A stretch of 64,000 nt of DNA from Phycisphaerae bacterium (GTDB lineage Bacteria; Planctomycetota; Phycisphaerae; Phycisphaerales; UBA1924), in the NCBI GenBank assembly GCA_016793805.1, contig JAEUIZ010000029.1, positions 62,001 to 126,000 on the forward strand, written 5' to 3'. Shown one piece after another: positions 1-10,001 of the stretch. The translations under genes and the position numbers were made by a program. The notes beneath the pieces were generated by a model. It worked only from the letters and a program-made list of their open reading frames with translations, did no database searches and was not told the origin of the DNA. Position 1 is the first letter of the stretch, and every line of letters begins with the position of its first letter.

Positions 1-4
1 CGAC

Positions 5-2236
5 ATGAAGGCATTCATCAGGATCGCAATGGCATCAATGGTCGCGCTCGGCGCGGCAAGCGCGTCGCTCGCGCAGACGGGCGCGTGCTGCGTGCCCGGC
101 CCGGCGGGGATCACCTGCCAGGTGCTGACGCAGCAGCAGTGTGCGGCGGCGGGCGGGGTTTACCAGGGCAACGGGACGGCCTGTGCCGGCACCACATGTG
201 CCAATACGTCGCTCACCGGGGCGTGCTGCGTGACGACGAGCACCGGGGGCACGACGTGCCATCAGGTCTCGCCCGCCCAGTGCCTGCAACTCGGCGGCGT
301 GTTTCGCGGGCTGGGCACCAGTTGCAGCACCGCGGGGATCTGCCCGATCCAGACGGGCGTGGGTGCGTGCTGCCTGCCGAGCGGCTTCTGCACGACGCTC
401 TCTCAGGCCGAGTGCACCGGCATCGGCGGGACGTGGCAGGGGAATGGGACGTTCTGCACCGCCACAACATGCCCGCAGCCGACGGGGGCCTGCTGCCTGA
501 CGAGCCCGGCGGGCGTGACGTGCCAGCAAACGACGCAGCAGCAGTGCGCGAGCCTGGGCGGGACGTGGCGAGGGCTGAACACGAGTTGTAACACGCCGGG
601 AGTCTGCCCGACGCCCACGCCGACGGGCGCGTGCTGCATCCAGGCGGTCGGGGCGATCACCTGCGTGATCCGCACCGAGGCCGAGTGCGCGGCGCTCAAC
701 GGCGTGTACAAGGGCAACGGCGTGCCCTGCACGAACACGACCTGCGCCCCGAGCACCGGGCGCTGCTGCCTGCCCAACGGGTTCTGCGCGGTGACGACGC
801 AAGCGCAGTGCGCGGCCGCCGGCGGGGTCTATGGCGGCAACGGGACGGTCTGCGCATCGACGGCGTGCCCGCAGCCCGCGGGGGCCTGCTGCCTGCCCGA
901 CGGCTCGTGCGTCATCGCGACGCAGATGGTCTGCACGGGTCAAGGCGGCGTGTGGCGCGGCCCGGGGAGCATGTGCGGCAACACGACGTGCGCCCCACAC
1001 ACGGGCGCGTGCTGCCTGCCCAGTCCGACACCTGGCACGCCCGCGTGCATCCAGACCACGGAGGCCAACTGCCTCGCGCACGGCGGGACCTATCGCGGGA
1101 ACGGGACGACCTGTGCGACCGCGGCCTGCGCCAACACGGCCGGCGCGTGCTGCCTGCCCAATGGCAGTTGCACGCTCCTGACGCAATCGGCCTGCACCGG
1201 CGCGGGCGGGATCTGGCGCGGCCCGGGCACGCTGTGCGCGGGCACCACCTGCGCGACGGCCACCGGCGCGTGCTGCCTCGCCGGCAGCCCGGCTCCGACG
1301 CCCACGAACTGCGTGCAGACCACCGAGTCCAACTGCATGACCCTCGGCGGGACGTATAGCGGAAACGGGAGCACCTGCGCCACGGCGAACTGCCCCACGC
1401 CTGATCGGGGCGCGTGCTGCCTGCCCAACGGAACGTGCGTGGTTGTCACGCCCGCGTATTGCACGCAACTCAACGGGACGTACAACGGGAACGGGACATT
1501 GTGCGCGGCGAACCTGTGCCCGAGGCCGATGGGGGCGTGCTGCCTCCCCGGCGGGACGTGCGAGATTCGGACGCGGGATGCCTGCCAGATGGCCGGCGGG
1601 ATCTATCGCGGGAACGGGACGCAGTGCACGGCCACGTCGTGCCCTGCGCCCACGCCCACGGGCCGCTGCTGTCTTCCCAACGGCGGGTGCGTCGTGGTGG
1701 GCCAGACCCGCTGCAACGAACTCGGCGGGGTGTACGGGGGCAACGGCACGGCCTGCACGGGGACCGTCTGCCCGAGCCAGCCCACGGGGGCGTGCTGCCT
1801 CGCGGGCGGTCCGGCCGGCACGGCGGGCTTCTGCATCCAGACGACCGAGGCCCACTGTTCGTCGCTTAACGGGACGTATCGCGGGAACGGCACGACGTGC
1901 CAGACCGCCAACTGCCCGGCCCCCACCGGGGCGTGCTGCCTACCGGACGGGTCGTGCACCGTTGTGACGGCCCAGGCCTGCGCGATGGCGATGGGAGTCT
2001 ATCGCGGGAACAACGTCCCGTGCGGGCCCGCGACCTGCGGCCCGGGCGATGCGACCTTCCCGCTCTCCATCGCCGATTGGAATGGGGACGCGCGCGTGGA
2101 TGCCAATGACGCGATCGCGTTCCTGCGGGCCTACTCGGTCGGCCTGGCGGATGTCAACCACGATCACGTCACGGACGTTCGCGACGCGGCGGCGTTCTAC
2201 GCGGCGTTCTCGATGGCGGCGTCGCCGACGAGATAG
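5..2236 (+). CDS. Secreted six-cysteine-repeat protein with C-terminal dockerin-like domain
   Basis: Predicted extracellular structural or anchoring protein of 743 aa; biochemical role unknown. Residues 1-24 form a signal peptide ending ASLAQ. From about residue 26 to 680 there are 15 tandem repeats of about 40-48 aa, each opening GACCL (or GRCCL) and carrying six Cys in the order CC, C, C, C, C, with a conserved GGxYRGNGTxC core, so each repeat is probably a small disulfide-bonded module. The last 58 residues hold two Asp/Asn-rich EF-hand-like loops (DWNGDARVDANDA and DVNHDHVTDVRDA), as in a classical dockerin. This tail differs from the cysteine-bearing dockerin type found later in the window. 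The first ATG lies only 4 bases into the window, so the promoter is not visible. A rho-independent terminator follows. The family is recognised by its repeat; the function is inferred only from export. Confidence 0.85.
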   Translation: MKAFIRIAMASMVALGAASASLAQTGACCVPGPAGITCQVLTQQQCAAAGGVYQGNGTACAGTTCANTSLTGACCVTTSTGGTTCHQVSPAQCLQLGGVFRGLGTSCSTAGICPIQTGVGACCLPSGFCTTLSQAECTGIGGTWQGNGTFCTATTCPQPTGACCLTSPAGVTCQQTTQQQCASLGGTWRGLNTSCNTPGVCPTPTPTGACCIQAVGAITCVIRTEAECAALNGVYKGNGVPCTNTTCAPSTGRCCLPNGFCAVTTQAQCAAAGGVYGGNGTVCASTACPQPAGACCLPDGSCVIATQMVCTGQGGVWRGPGSMCGNTTCAPHTGACCLPSPTPGTPACIQTTEANCLAHGGTYRGNGTTCATAACANTAGACCLPNGSCTLLTQSACTGAGGIWRGPGTLCAGTTCATATGACCLAGSPAPTPTNCVQTTESNCMTLGGTYSGNGSTCATANCPTPDRGACCLPNGTCVVVTPAYCTQLNGTYNGNGTLCAANLCPRPMGACCLPGGTCEIRTRDACQMAGGIYRGNGTQCTATSCPAPTPTGRCCLPNGGCVVVGQTRCNELGGVYGGNGTACTGTVCPSQPTGACCLAGGPAGTAGFCIQTTEAHCSSLNGTYRGNGTTCQTANCPAPTGACCLPDGSCTVVTAQACAMAMGVYRGNNVPCGPATCGPGDATFPLSIADWNGDARVDANDAIAFLRAYSVGLADVNHDHVTDVRDAAAFYAAFSMAASPTR
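80..2044 (+). repeat. 15 tandem six-Cys protein repeats
   Basis: In-frame repeat of roughly 120-145 bp within the first gene. Units alternate between a short form (GACCLPxGxC) and a longer form with 3-6 extra residues between CC and the third Cys. The DNA of the units is diverged, so this is an old protein repeat rather than a recent microsatellite-like expansion. Confidence 0.85.
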
Positions 2237-2252
2237 GCCGCGCGTGCGGTAA

Positions 2253-3953
<1,701 letters not shown>

Positions 3954-3985
3954 GGGAGCGGCGGGGACGCGATGGAAGGCGAGCG

Positions 3986-4762
3986 ATGAGCGTGGCGGGC
4001 GAGAGCGATGGGGAGTCGGCGTTGCCGGGCGTGTCCGCGGCGCGGATGCCGCGGCATGTGGCGATCATCATGGACGGGAACGGCCGATGGGCGCGGCAGC
4101 GGGGCTTCCCGCGGATGTTCGGACACCGCAACGGGGCCTCGGCGGTCCGGCGCGTGGTCACCGAGTGTGGGCGGCTCGGGATCAAGGTGCTCACGCTCTA
4201 CTCGTTCTCACTCGAGAACTGGAAACGGCCCAAGGACGAGGTCGAGGCCCTCATGGATCTCGCGGTGACGTACCTCGGGGGCGAGCGCGAGGAACTCGTC
4301 CGCGAGGGCGTGCGGCTGCGGGTGATCGGGTCGCGCGAGGGCCTGCCGGACCGAGTCGTGCGGGCGATCGAGGACGTGGAGCACGCGACCGCGGCGTGCG
4401 AGAAGGCGACGCTGTGCCTGGCGATCAACTACAGCGGGCGGGCGGAGATCACGCACGCGGCGCGGGCGCTGGCCCGAGAGGCCGCGGCGGGCCGGCTGGA
4501 TCCCGAGACGATCGACGAGGCGATGGTGGCGTCTCGGCTGTGGACGGCGGGCCTGGGCGAACTCGCCGAGCCGGACCTGCTCATTCGCACGGCGGGAGAG
4601 TCGCGGGTCAGCAACTTCCTCCTGTGGCAGATCGGGTACTCCGAGATCCACGTGACGGACGTGCTCTGGCCCGACTTTGGCGCCGAGCACCTGCACCGGG
4701 CGATCCGGGACTTTGCCTCGCGCGAGCGGCGGTTCGGCGCGGTCGCGCCCCCGTCGGCGTGA
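3986..4762 (+). CDS. uppS: Isoprenyl (undecaprenyl) diphosphate synthase
   Basis: Cis-prenyltransferase that extends farnesyl diphosphate with isopentenyl diphosphate to make the C55 lipid carrier for cell-envelope glycans. The 258-aa protein shows all family blocks in order: HVAIIMDGNGRWA with the catalytic Asp, RMFGHRNGA, YSFSLENWKRP, and LLIRTAGESRVSNFLLWQ near the C-terminus. The last block normally reads RTSGE; Ser is replaced by Ala here. The start at 3986 precedes a 35-residue lead-in before the first block, longer than usual, so a later start is possible. It follows purA by 32 nt and precedes cdsA by 27 nt; the uppS-cdsA pairing is widespread in bacteria. Confidence 0.95.
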   Translation: MSVAGESDGESALPGVSAARMPRHVAIIMDGNGRWARQRGFPRMFGHRNGASAVRRVVTECGRLGIKVLTLYSFSLENWKRPKDEVEALMDLAVTYLGGEREELVREGVRLRVIGSREGLPDRVVRAIEDVEHATAACEKATLCLAINYSGRAEITHAARALAREAAAGRLDPETIDEAMVASRLWTAGLGELAEPDLLIRTAGESRVSNFLLWQIGYSEIHVTDVLWPDFGAEHLHRAIRDFASRERRFGAVAPPSA

Positions 4763-4777
4763 GCGGCGCGGCGAGGG

Positions 4778-4783
4778 TACATT
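4778..4783 (+). promoter_or_regulatory. -10-like TACATT before cdsA
   Basis: TACATT ends 6 nt before the GTG start of cdsA, with no Shine-Dalgarno sequence between. The position fits a transcript starting at the start codon. This would be an internal promoter in the purA-uppS-cdsA run. Confidence 0.4.
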
Positions 4784-4789
4784 GAGCCC

Positions 4790-5716
4790 GTGTTGAAGCA
4801 CCGACTGATGCTCGGGCCGGTGATGATGGCCTCGATCGTGCTGCTCTCGTGGCTCGACGCGGCCCTCGAGGGCGGGCGGCTGCCCGAGTGGCTTCGGCCC
4901 CTGTTCTTCGGGCGTGCAATCGCGCCGCCGGGCGTGGCGATCTTCGTGTGGGCGGCGGTGGTGAGCATCTGGTCTTCTCGCGAACTGGCCACGATCCTCA
5001 AGGTCAATGGGATCGCGGCGTCCAAGCGTGTGACGACGACCGCGGCGATCGCGGGGCTCCTCGTCTCATGCGTCGTGCCCACCGAGGCGAGCGCAGTGCA
5101 AGCGGTCGCGGCGGTGGGGACGGGCGCGGTCCTCGTGCTGCTGCTGGCGCTCGTCTTTCACGCGAGGCACAGGTCGTTCGAGGGCGCCGTGGCGGCCGCG
5201 GGCGGGGCGCTCCTGGCGTTCGTCTATCTCGGGCTCATGTTTGGGTTCGTGCTGGCCATCCGCCGAGAACACTCGGTCTGGCTGCTGCTCTGGATCATCG
5301 TGGTAACCAAGGCCTGCGACATCGGGGCCTTCTTCACCGGTCGGTCGATCGGCAAGCACAAACTGATCCTGTGGCTCAGCCCGGGCAAGACGTGGGAGGG
5401 CCTGGCGGGGGGCGTGGTGCTGGCGTGCGTGGTGGGCGTGCTGGGCCTGGTGCTGCTGCGGAGGTCCGGGGTCCCGGGGTGCCCGCCGGCATGGACGGGG
5501 CTGTTCGCCGGCGTGCTCTTCGCGCTGACGGGCCAGTTGGGGGACCTGATCGCGAGCCTGTTCAAGCGGGACGCGGGGTTGAAGGACTCGAGCAAGGTGC
5601 TGCCGGGCTTTGGCGGGGTGCTGGACGTGATGGACTCCCCGCTGCTGGTGGCGCCGGTGGCGTATTGGTGGATGACGCTCGTCGTCGGGGTCGGGGGTGC
5701 TACAGTAGTGAGGTGA
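4790..5716 (+). CDS. cdsA: Phosphatidate cytidylyltransferase
   Basis: Integral membrane enzyme making CDP-diacylglycerol from phosphatidate and CTP, the branch point of phospholipid synthesis. The 308-aa protein is rich in hydrophobic segments and carries the C-terminal signature region LIASLFKRDAGLKDSSKVLP followed by GFGGVLDVMDS. Compared with the usual ...KDxGxxLPGHGGxLDRxDS, His becomes Phe and Arg becomes Val, while the metal-binding Asp residues and the KRD and KD motifs remain. SPGKTWEGLAGG is also present. The start is GTG, selected because TACATT lies 6 nt upstream and the reading frame has no better candidate. The 3' end contains TACAGT, a possible promoter for the next gene. Confidence 0.93.
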   Translation: MLKHRLMLGPVMMASIVLLSWLDAALEGGRLPEWLRPLFFGRAIAPPGVAIFVWAAVVSIWSSRELATILKVNGIAASKRVTTTAAIAGLLVSCVVPTEASAVQAVAAVGTGAVLVLLLALVFHARHRSFEGAVAAAGGALLAFVYLGLMFGFVLAIRREHSVWLLLWIIVVTKACDIGAFFTGRSIGKHKLILWLSPGKTWEGLAGGVVLACVVGVLGLVLLRRSGVPGCPPAWTGLFAGVLFALTGQLGDLIASLFKRDAGLKDSSKVLPGFGGVLDVMDSPLLVAPVAYWWMTLVVGVGGATVVR

Positions 5717-5747
5717 ACTGGGTCGCGGTCCTTTGCGGGGATTGTCG

Positions 5748-6554
5748 ATGAGCGTTACGGAGAGGCTTCTCCGAGTCTTCCGGGTGGATCAGCAACTGAG
5801 CGGGCTCCAGAGCCGACTCCGCGCCGCGGAGCGATTCCTCGAAGAGCAGACGAAGCAGTTGGATCAAATCAAGTCGAAGCGGGATGCGATCGCCGCGCAA
5901 CTCAAGTTGCTCCAGGCGCAGGCCGCGAACCACGAGGGCGAGATGGCCCGGTTCGACGCCAGGATCGAGACGCTCCGCGAGCAGATGAACCAGGCCAAGA
6001 CGAACAAGGAATACAAGGCGTTCCTGACCGAGGTCAACACGTTCAAGGTCGAGCGCGGGGCGGCCGAGACCGCGGCCCTCGAACTGATGACCAAGGCCGA
6101 CGACCTCAAGAAGCAGATCGAGGCGCTCGAGGCGCAGACGCAGGAGCGGACCAAACTTCGGCAGGTGGCCGCCGACGACCGCCAGAAGCGCGACGAGGAG
6201 ATCCGCGATCGCCTCAACGAACTCAAGGGCGAGCGTGACAAACTCGTCGCCGAGGTTCCCGCGCCCGCCATGGCCCTCTACACCGAACTCGTCCGCGTGC
6301 ACGGTGACGACGCCATGTGCCCCGTCGAGGAACTCGACCGCAAGAGCCACGAGTACACCTGCGGCGGATGCCAGATGGCCGTCCCCGTCGAGACGGTCAA
6401 CGCCCTCATCAAGGGCACGGCAGCACAGGCCCCGGTCACGCGGTGCGTCTCGTGCGGGTGCATCCTGTTCATCGAGAAGGAGACCGCCGAGCGGCTCCAG
6501 CCGGGCAACAAGGGCGGCAAGGGCGGGAAGAAGCAGAAGAGCCTCGAGGTCTGA
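5748..6554 (+). CDS. Coiled-coil protein with C-terminal C4 zinc ribbon (COG1579-like)
   Basis: The 268-aa protein has a long Glu/Lys/Gln/Leu-rich coiled coil from about residue 5 to 175, including EQMNQAKTNKEYKAFLTEV, which is typical of this family. A zinc ribbon follows with CGGCQMAVP and CVSCGCILFI (two CxxC knuckles), then a Lys/Gly-rich tail. Members of this zf-RING_7/CT398-like family are thought to be scaffolding or nucleic-acid-associated proteins; the precise role is unsettled. The ATG at 5748 (MSVTERLL) is preferred over one 15 nt upstream because homology begins there. A TACAGT hexamer at 5701-5706 could give a leader of about 35 nt. The stop codon abuts the next gene's GTG. Confidence 0.85.
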   Translation: MSVTERLLRVFRVDQQLSGLQSRLRAAERFLEEQTKQLDQIKSKRDAIAAQLKLLQAQAANHEGEMARFDARIETLREQMNQAKTNKEYKAFLTEVNTFKVERGAAETAALELMTKADDLKKQIEALEAQTQERTKLRQVAADDRQKRDEEIRDRLNELKGERDKLVAEVPAPAMALYTELVRVHGDDAMCPVEELDRKSHEYTCGGCQMAVPVETVNALIKGTAAQAPVTRCVSCGCILFIEKETAERLQPGNKGGKGGKKQKSLEV

Positions 6555-8084
6555 GTGGCCCCGCCCACGCGGACGGTCGCGGCGCGGCTCCGGGGCGCTC
6601 GGCTGCGGCGATTCGCCCGCTGGCTCGGGTGGCTCGGGCCTCTCGTCCTCCTTCTCGCCGTCTCACTCCCGCACCTCGATCAGGGCGACTTCAACGGGGA
6701 CACCGGTTGGTACTCCGCCGTGGGCTTGTCCGCGTGGCGGTCGGGCCAGTGCTGGACGCTCTACGGCATGCCCGGGCAGCCCTATTTCAACAAGCCCCCG
6801 TTGGCGTTCTGGATCCACGGGGGCGTGCTCGCCGTCCTCGGCCCGAGCGTCTGGGCCGCTCGGCTTCCAACCCTCCTCGCGGCCGCGATCGCGGTCTGTT
6901 TCACCAACGCGATCGGGCGCCGGCTGCTCGGGCCGCGCGCGGGCGCACTCGCCGCGGGCGCGCTCGCCCTCTCCATCGAGTTCTTCCGTCGGACCCGCGA
7001 GGTCTCCCTCGACATGTGGCAACTCGCCTTCATGCTCGGCGCGCTCTGGCTGGTGCTGCGGGGCGTGCGCCGCGCGGGCGAGCCGCCTCACGCCAACGGT
7101 GCCGGCCCCGCGCAGGCCTGGCCGTTCGCGCTCGCGGGGTTCCCGCTCGGGCTGGCACTCCTCTGCAAGCCGCTCACGGGCCTGGTCATGCTCCCGGTGG
7201 CTGCGGCGATGCTCGCGACGCTCGGGCACGCACGCCAGGCCCGGATGCTGCTGGCGACCTTGGCGGTTGCGATCGCCGTTGCCGCGCCCTGGCACGCCTC
7301 GATGGTGATTCGCCACGGGGACGAGTTCCTTCGACAGTACCTCGGAGCAGAAGTCGTCGATCGCGCCGCGGGCCGACTCGAGCGATCCTCGAATCGCTCC
7401 TCGCCCTGGTGGTTCTACTGCCGGCAGATCGCGGCGAACTACTGGCCCTGGCTCGCCTGCGTGGCGCTCGCGTGGCTCTCGTGGGCGAGGCTGCGCGACC
7501 GCGCTCGCCCGGCCATGCTCGCGGCGGCCGTCTGGGCGGGCGCATGGCTTGCCGTGCTCTCGGCCTTCCCGGATCGACGCGATCGCTACGCCCTGCCGAT
7601 CTACCCCGCGCTCGCGTGGATGGCCTCGGCCTGGCTCGCGGCGCCCGCGATGCCCTGGGCTGCCAGGGTCTGCAAGGCCGCCAGGTGGTGGGGGCCTCCG
7701 ATCGCTGCCGCCCTGGGTATCGCGGTTGCGATCGCGCCGATCCGCGTCCAAGCGCCGCCCGCCGCACAGTGGTCGGCCCTGTACGACTGGCTCGACGGGC
7801 CGCGCGCGGCAGAGCCCAGGACGCTCTGGGTCGCCGGGCAGGCGCCCGCGGCCGCGGCGCGCGCCTACCTCCGCACCGGCGAGTGGCCTCGGGCGACGAT
7901 GGACCGCTGGGGCGCGTTCGTGGGCATGCCCACGCGCGGCGACTTGGTGCTCTACCACCGCAGATGCGGGCTCGCGCCGGGTGGCGACGAGCGCACGATC
8001 TGGGAACGAGACGATCTCCGCATCACGCGGGTCGGCGACGGCCTGTGGACGCCCGTGCCCGTGCCCGATCCCGGCGAGCGATAG
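6555..8084 (+). CDS. GT39/ArnT-like membrane glycosyltransferase
   Basis: Polytopic membrane protein of 509 aa resembling the dolichyl/polyprenyl-phosphate mannose-type glycosyltransferases (PMT/ArnT). After an Arg-rich N-terminus and a first membrane helix (about residues 27-38), the periplasmic loop reads HLDQGDFNGDTGWYSAVGLS and then PYFNKPPLAFWIHG, matching the loop that carries the catalytic Asp and the FNKPPL motif in ArnT-like enzymes. Many hydrophobic helices follow, and a soluble tail after about residue 400. It would transfer a sugar from a lipid carrier to protein or lipid outside the cytoplasm, which fits its place downstream of uppS. It starts at a GTG immediately after the previous stop, suggesting translational coupling. 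The acceptor is unknown. Confidence 0.8.
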   Translation: MAPPTRTVAARLRGARLRRFARWLGWLGPLVLLLAVSLPHLDQGDFNGDTGWYSAVGLSAWRSGQCWTLYGMPGQPYFNKPPLAFWIHGGVLAVLGPSVWAARLPTLLAAAIAVCFTNAIGRRLLGPRAGALAAGALALSIEFFRRTREVSLDMWQLAFMLGALWLVLRGVRRAGEPPHANGAGPAQAWPFALAGFPLGLALLCKPLTGLVMLPVAAAMLATLGHARQARMLLATLAVAIAVAAPWHASMVIRHGDEFLRQYLGAEVVDRAAGRLERSSNRSSPWWFYCRQIAANYWPWLACVALAWLSWARLRDRARPAMLAAAVWAGAWLAVLSAFPDRRDRYALPIYPALAWMASAWLAAPAMPWAARVCKAARWWGPPIAAALGIAVAIAPIRVQAPPAAQWSALYDWLDGPRAAEPRTLWVAGQAPAAAARAYLRTGEWPRATMDRWGAFVGMPTRGDLVLYHRRCGLAPGGDERTIWERDDLRITRVGDGLWTPVPVPDPGER

Positions 8085-8094
8085 GCGAGCCGCC

Positions 8095-9150
8095 CTAATC
8101 CCGCGGGCAGAGTCGCAGCACGCGGTCGGGGTCCACGACGCGCGTGCCGTCGGGGCCTCGGGCGATAATCGCCACGCGCGGGGCGAAGCGGCTGAGCCGA
8201 TCCAGGTCCGCGCCGACACACGCCGCGGTGGCCAGCGCGTCGGCCCACGCGCCGCGCGGCGCCACGATCGTGACCACCAGGCCCCCGGGCCCTCCCATGC
8301 CCGTGCGCGGGTCGATGACGTGGCTGTAGCGACGCCCGCCGATCTCGACGAACTGCGACTCGTCCCCGGAGGTCGAGACCGCCGCGTTGCGGAGAGTCAA
8401 CGTGAGCCCTACGACAGAGTCGGCGACTGCGGCAGAATCGGCGGGCGCGGCGGGATCGGCAACACCGGCAGTCTCGGCGATCTGGCCCGCCACCGTGATC
8501 CTCCACCCGTCGCGGCCCGGGGGCGGCTCGCCGACGGCGATGTCGCCCGCGAGGGCCACCAGCGCGCGGGCGCACCCGTGCGCGCGCAGCGTGTCCAGGG
8601 CGGCCGAGGCGGCCAGGCCCTTGCCGATCCCGCCGAAGTCCAGGCGCATGCCGGGGCGGGCGAGTCGCGCGGCGTGCGCGTCGAACGCGACGGCGCGAAA
8701 GTCCACGAGCGCGCGCGCGCCGGCGACCGAGGCGGGATCGGGGAGCGTGCCGGCGCGGCGGGACTCGCGCCAGAGCGTCACCAGCGGGCCGATGGTGATG
8801 TCGAAGGCGCCGCCTGTGGCCTCGGCAAGGCGGCGTGACTCGGCGAGCGTGGAGGCCATGTCAGCGGAGATCGGGATGGGGGGGCCGCCAGCGGCTTGGG
8901 CGAGTTGCGACGCCTCGCTGGAGGGTCGGTAGTCGCTCAGGGCCTGTTCGAGGGCGGCGATGCGGTCGAAGGCGGCAGCGGCGGCGGACTCGGCAAGGTG
9001 GGCGGAATCGGCGTAGACGACCACGTCTGTGCGCACGCCCATGCACACGCGGGTGAACCGGTGCCGAACCAGCGGTGCGCACCCTAATCCGACGCAGAGC
9101 AGGGCGGCGAGGAGGGCGCGCGCGGCGAGCACCCGGTACCATGGCCTCAT
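8095..9150 (-). CDS. apbE: FAD:protein FMN transferase (ApbE-like lipoprotein)
   Basis: Periplasmic or outer-face enzyme that uses FAD to attach FMN covalently to Thr/Ser of target redox proteins. The N-terminus (MRPWYRVLAARALLAALLC) leads to a lipobox-like VGLGC, so it is probably a lipoprotein. Family motifs are visible: the N-terminal MGVRTDVVVY, RLDFGGIGKGLAA, YSHVIDPRTGMGG and WADALATAACV. With the ATG at 9150 it is 351 aa, about the usual length. An ATG 12 nt further upstream is an alternative. Its start codon overlaps that of the divergent gene in a shared CATG. It converges with the glycosyltransferase, only 10 nt apart. Confidence 0.9.
   Translation of the reverse strand: MRPWYRVLAARALLAALLCVGLGCAPLVRHRFTRVCMGVRTDVVVYADSAHLAESAAAAAFDRIAALEQALSDYRPSSEASQLAQAAGGPPIPISADMASTLAESRRLAEATGGAFDITIGPLVTLWRESRRAGTLPDPASVAGARALVDFRAVAFDAHAARLARPGMRLDFGGIGKGLAASAALDTLRAHGCARALVALAGDIAVGEPPPGRDGWRITVAGQIAETAGVADPAAPADSAAVADSVVGLTLTLRNAAVSTSGDESQFVEIGGRRYSHVIDPRTGMGGPGGLVVTIVAPRGAWADALATAACVGADLDRLSRFAPRVAIIARGPDGTRVVDPDRVLRLCPRD
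9137..9142 (+). promoter_or_regulatory. -10-like TACCAT before the FGE-fold gene
   Basis: TACCAT ends 6 nt before the ATG at 9149, and there is no Shine-Dalgarno sequence. The hexamer lies inside the apbE coding start on the other strand, because the two genes have no intergenic space. Confidence 0.4.
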
Positions 9151-9997
9151 GGCGAGGATCATCGTTGGCAGCGTATGCGCGGCGCTGTGGAGCGTGGCTT
9201 GGGGGCAGCCGCCGGCGCTGGAACCGTTCGCGCAGGAAATCCCGTCGGCGGGGTACAAGATGGAGATGGTGCCGATTCCGGGCGATCCGGCGAAGGGGAT
9301 CGGGCCGTTCTGGATGTCCAAGACGGAGGTGACGTGGGAGGCGTTCGACACGTTCATCTACCGGCTGGACGAGGAGGATGGGAAGTTGCCGGCGTTGACG
9401 GACGCGGTGACACGGCCCTCGAAGCCGTACCTGCCTCCGGATCGCGGGTTCGGGCACGAGGGGTACGCGGCGATCTGTGTGGGAGCGAAGAACGCGGCGG
9501 CGTTCTGCGTCTGGCTGTCGGAGCGATCAGGGCGGACGTATCGGCTGGCGACGGAGGCGGAGTGGGAGCACGCGGCGCGGGCGGGCGGGGGGGCGGCGTA
9601 TCCGTGGGGCGACGGGGCCGAGGCGTTGGGGGACTATGCGTGGTTTGCAGGGAATGCGAAGGAGACGCCGCATCCGGTGGGGACGAAGAAGGCGAACGCG
9701 TGGGGCCTTCACGACATGCTGGGGAACGTGCGGGAGTGGGTGGTTGGGGCGGACGGGGTGCCGGTGACGAAGGGGGGCTCGTTTGAAGACGCTGCGGAGG
9801 CGTTGCGGGTGTCGGAGCGTGTGCCGCTGAAGCGGGAGTGGAACGCGAGCGATCCGCAGATCCCGAAGAGTCAGTGGTGGCTGTCGGACGGGAAGACGGT
9901 GGGGTTTCGTGTGGTATGCGTGCCGGGGAAGGCGAGCGGGAGCGGCAAGGGCGAGACGAAACTGACGCCGGTGGTAGAGCCGGCGAAGAAGGAGTGA
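9149..9997 (+). CDS. Secreted FGE/SUMF1-fold protein lacking the catalytic cysteine
   Basis: The 282-aa protein has a signal peptide (MARIIVGSVCAALWSVAWGQ) and then the formylglycine-generating-enzyme fold: MVPIPGDPAKGIGPFWMSKTE, CVWLSERSGRTYRLATEAEWEHAAR, AYPWGD, WGLHDMLGNVREWV and KGGSFED. Active bacterial FGE has Cys shortly after the (R/K)GGSF/W motif; here the sequence continues EDAAEALRVSER with no Cys, so sulfatase activation is unlikely. The fold is also used in non-enzymatic or other roles, including iron(II) oxidases such as EgtB that lack these cysteines. It is followed after 4 nt by a Tat-exported oxidoreductase, so a periplasmic carbohydrate-related role is plausible. The TACCAT hexamer supports the ATG at 9149. 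Confidence 0.8.
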   Translation: MARIIVGSVCAALWSVAWGQPPALEPFAQEIPSAGYKMEMVPIPGDPAKGIGPFWMSKTEVTWEAFDTFIYRLDEEDGKLPALTDAVTRPSKPYLPPDRGFGHEGYAAICVGAKNAAAFCVWLSERSGRTYRLATEAEWEHAARAGGGAAYPWGDGAEALGDYAWFAGNAKETPHPVGTKKANAWGLHDMLGNVREWVVGADGVPVTKGGSFEDAAEALRVSERVPLKREWNASDPQIPKSQWWLSDGKTVGFRVVCVPGKASGSGKGETKLTPVVEPAKKE

Positions 9998-10001
9998 TGC
10001 C

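Noticed and set aside
35-1855. Minus-strand frame opposite the six-Cys repeat gene
   Set aside because: Repetitive Arg/Ala translation that mirrors the repeats of the real gene.
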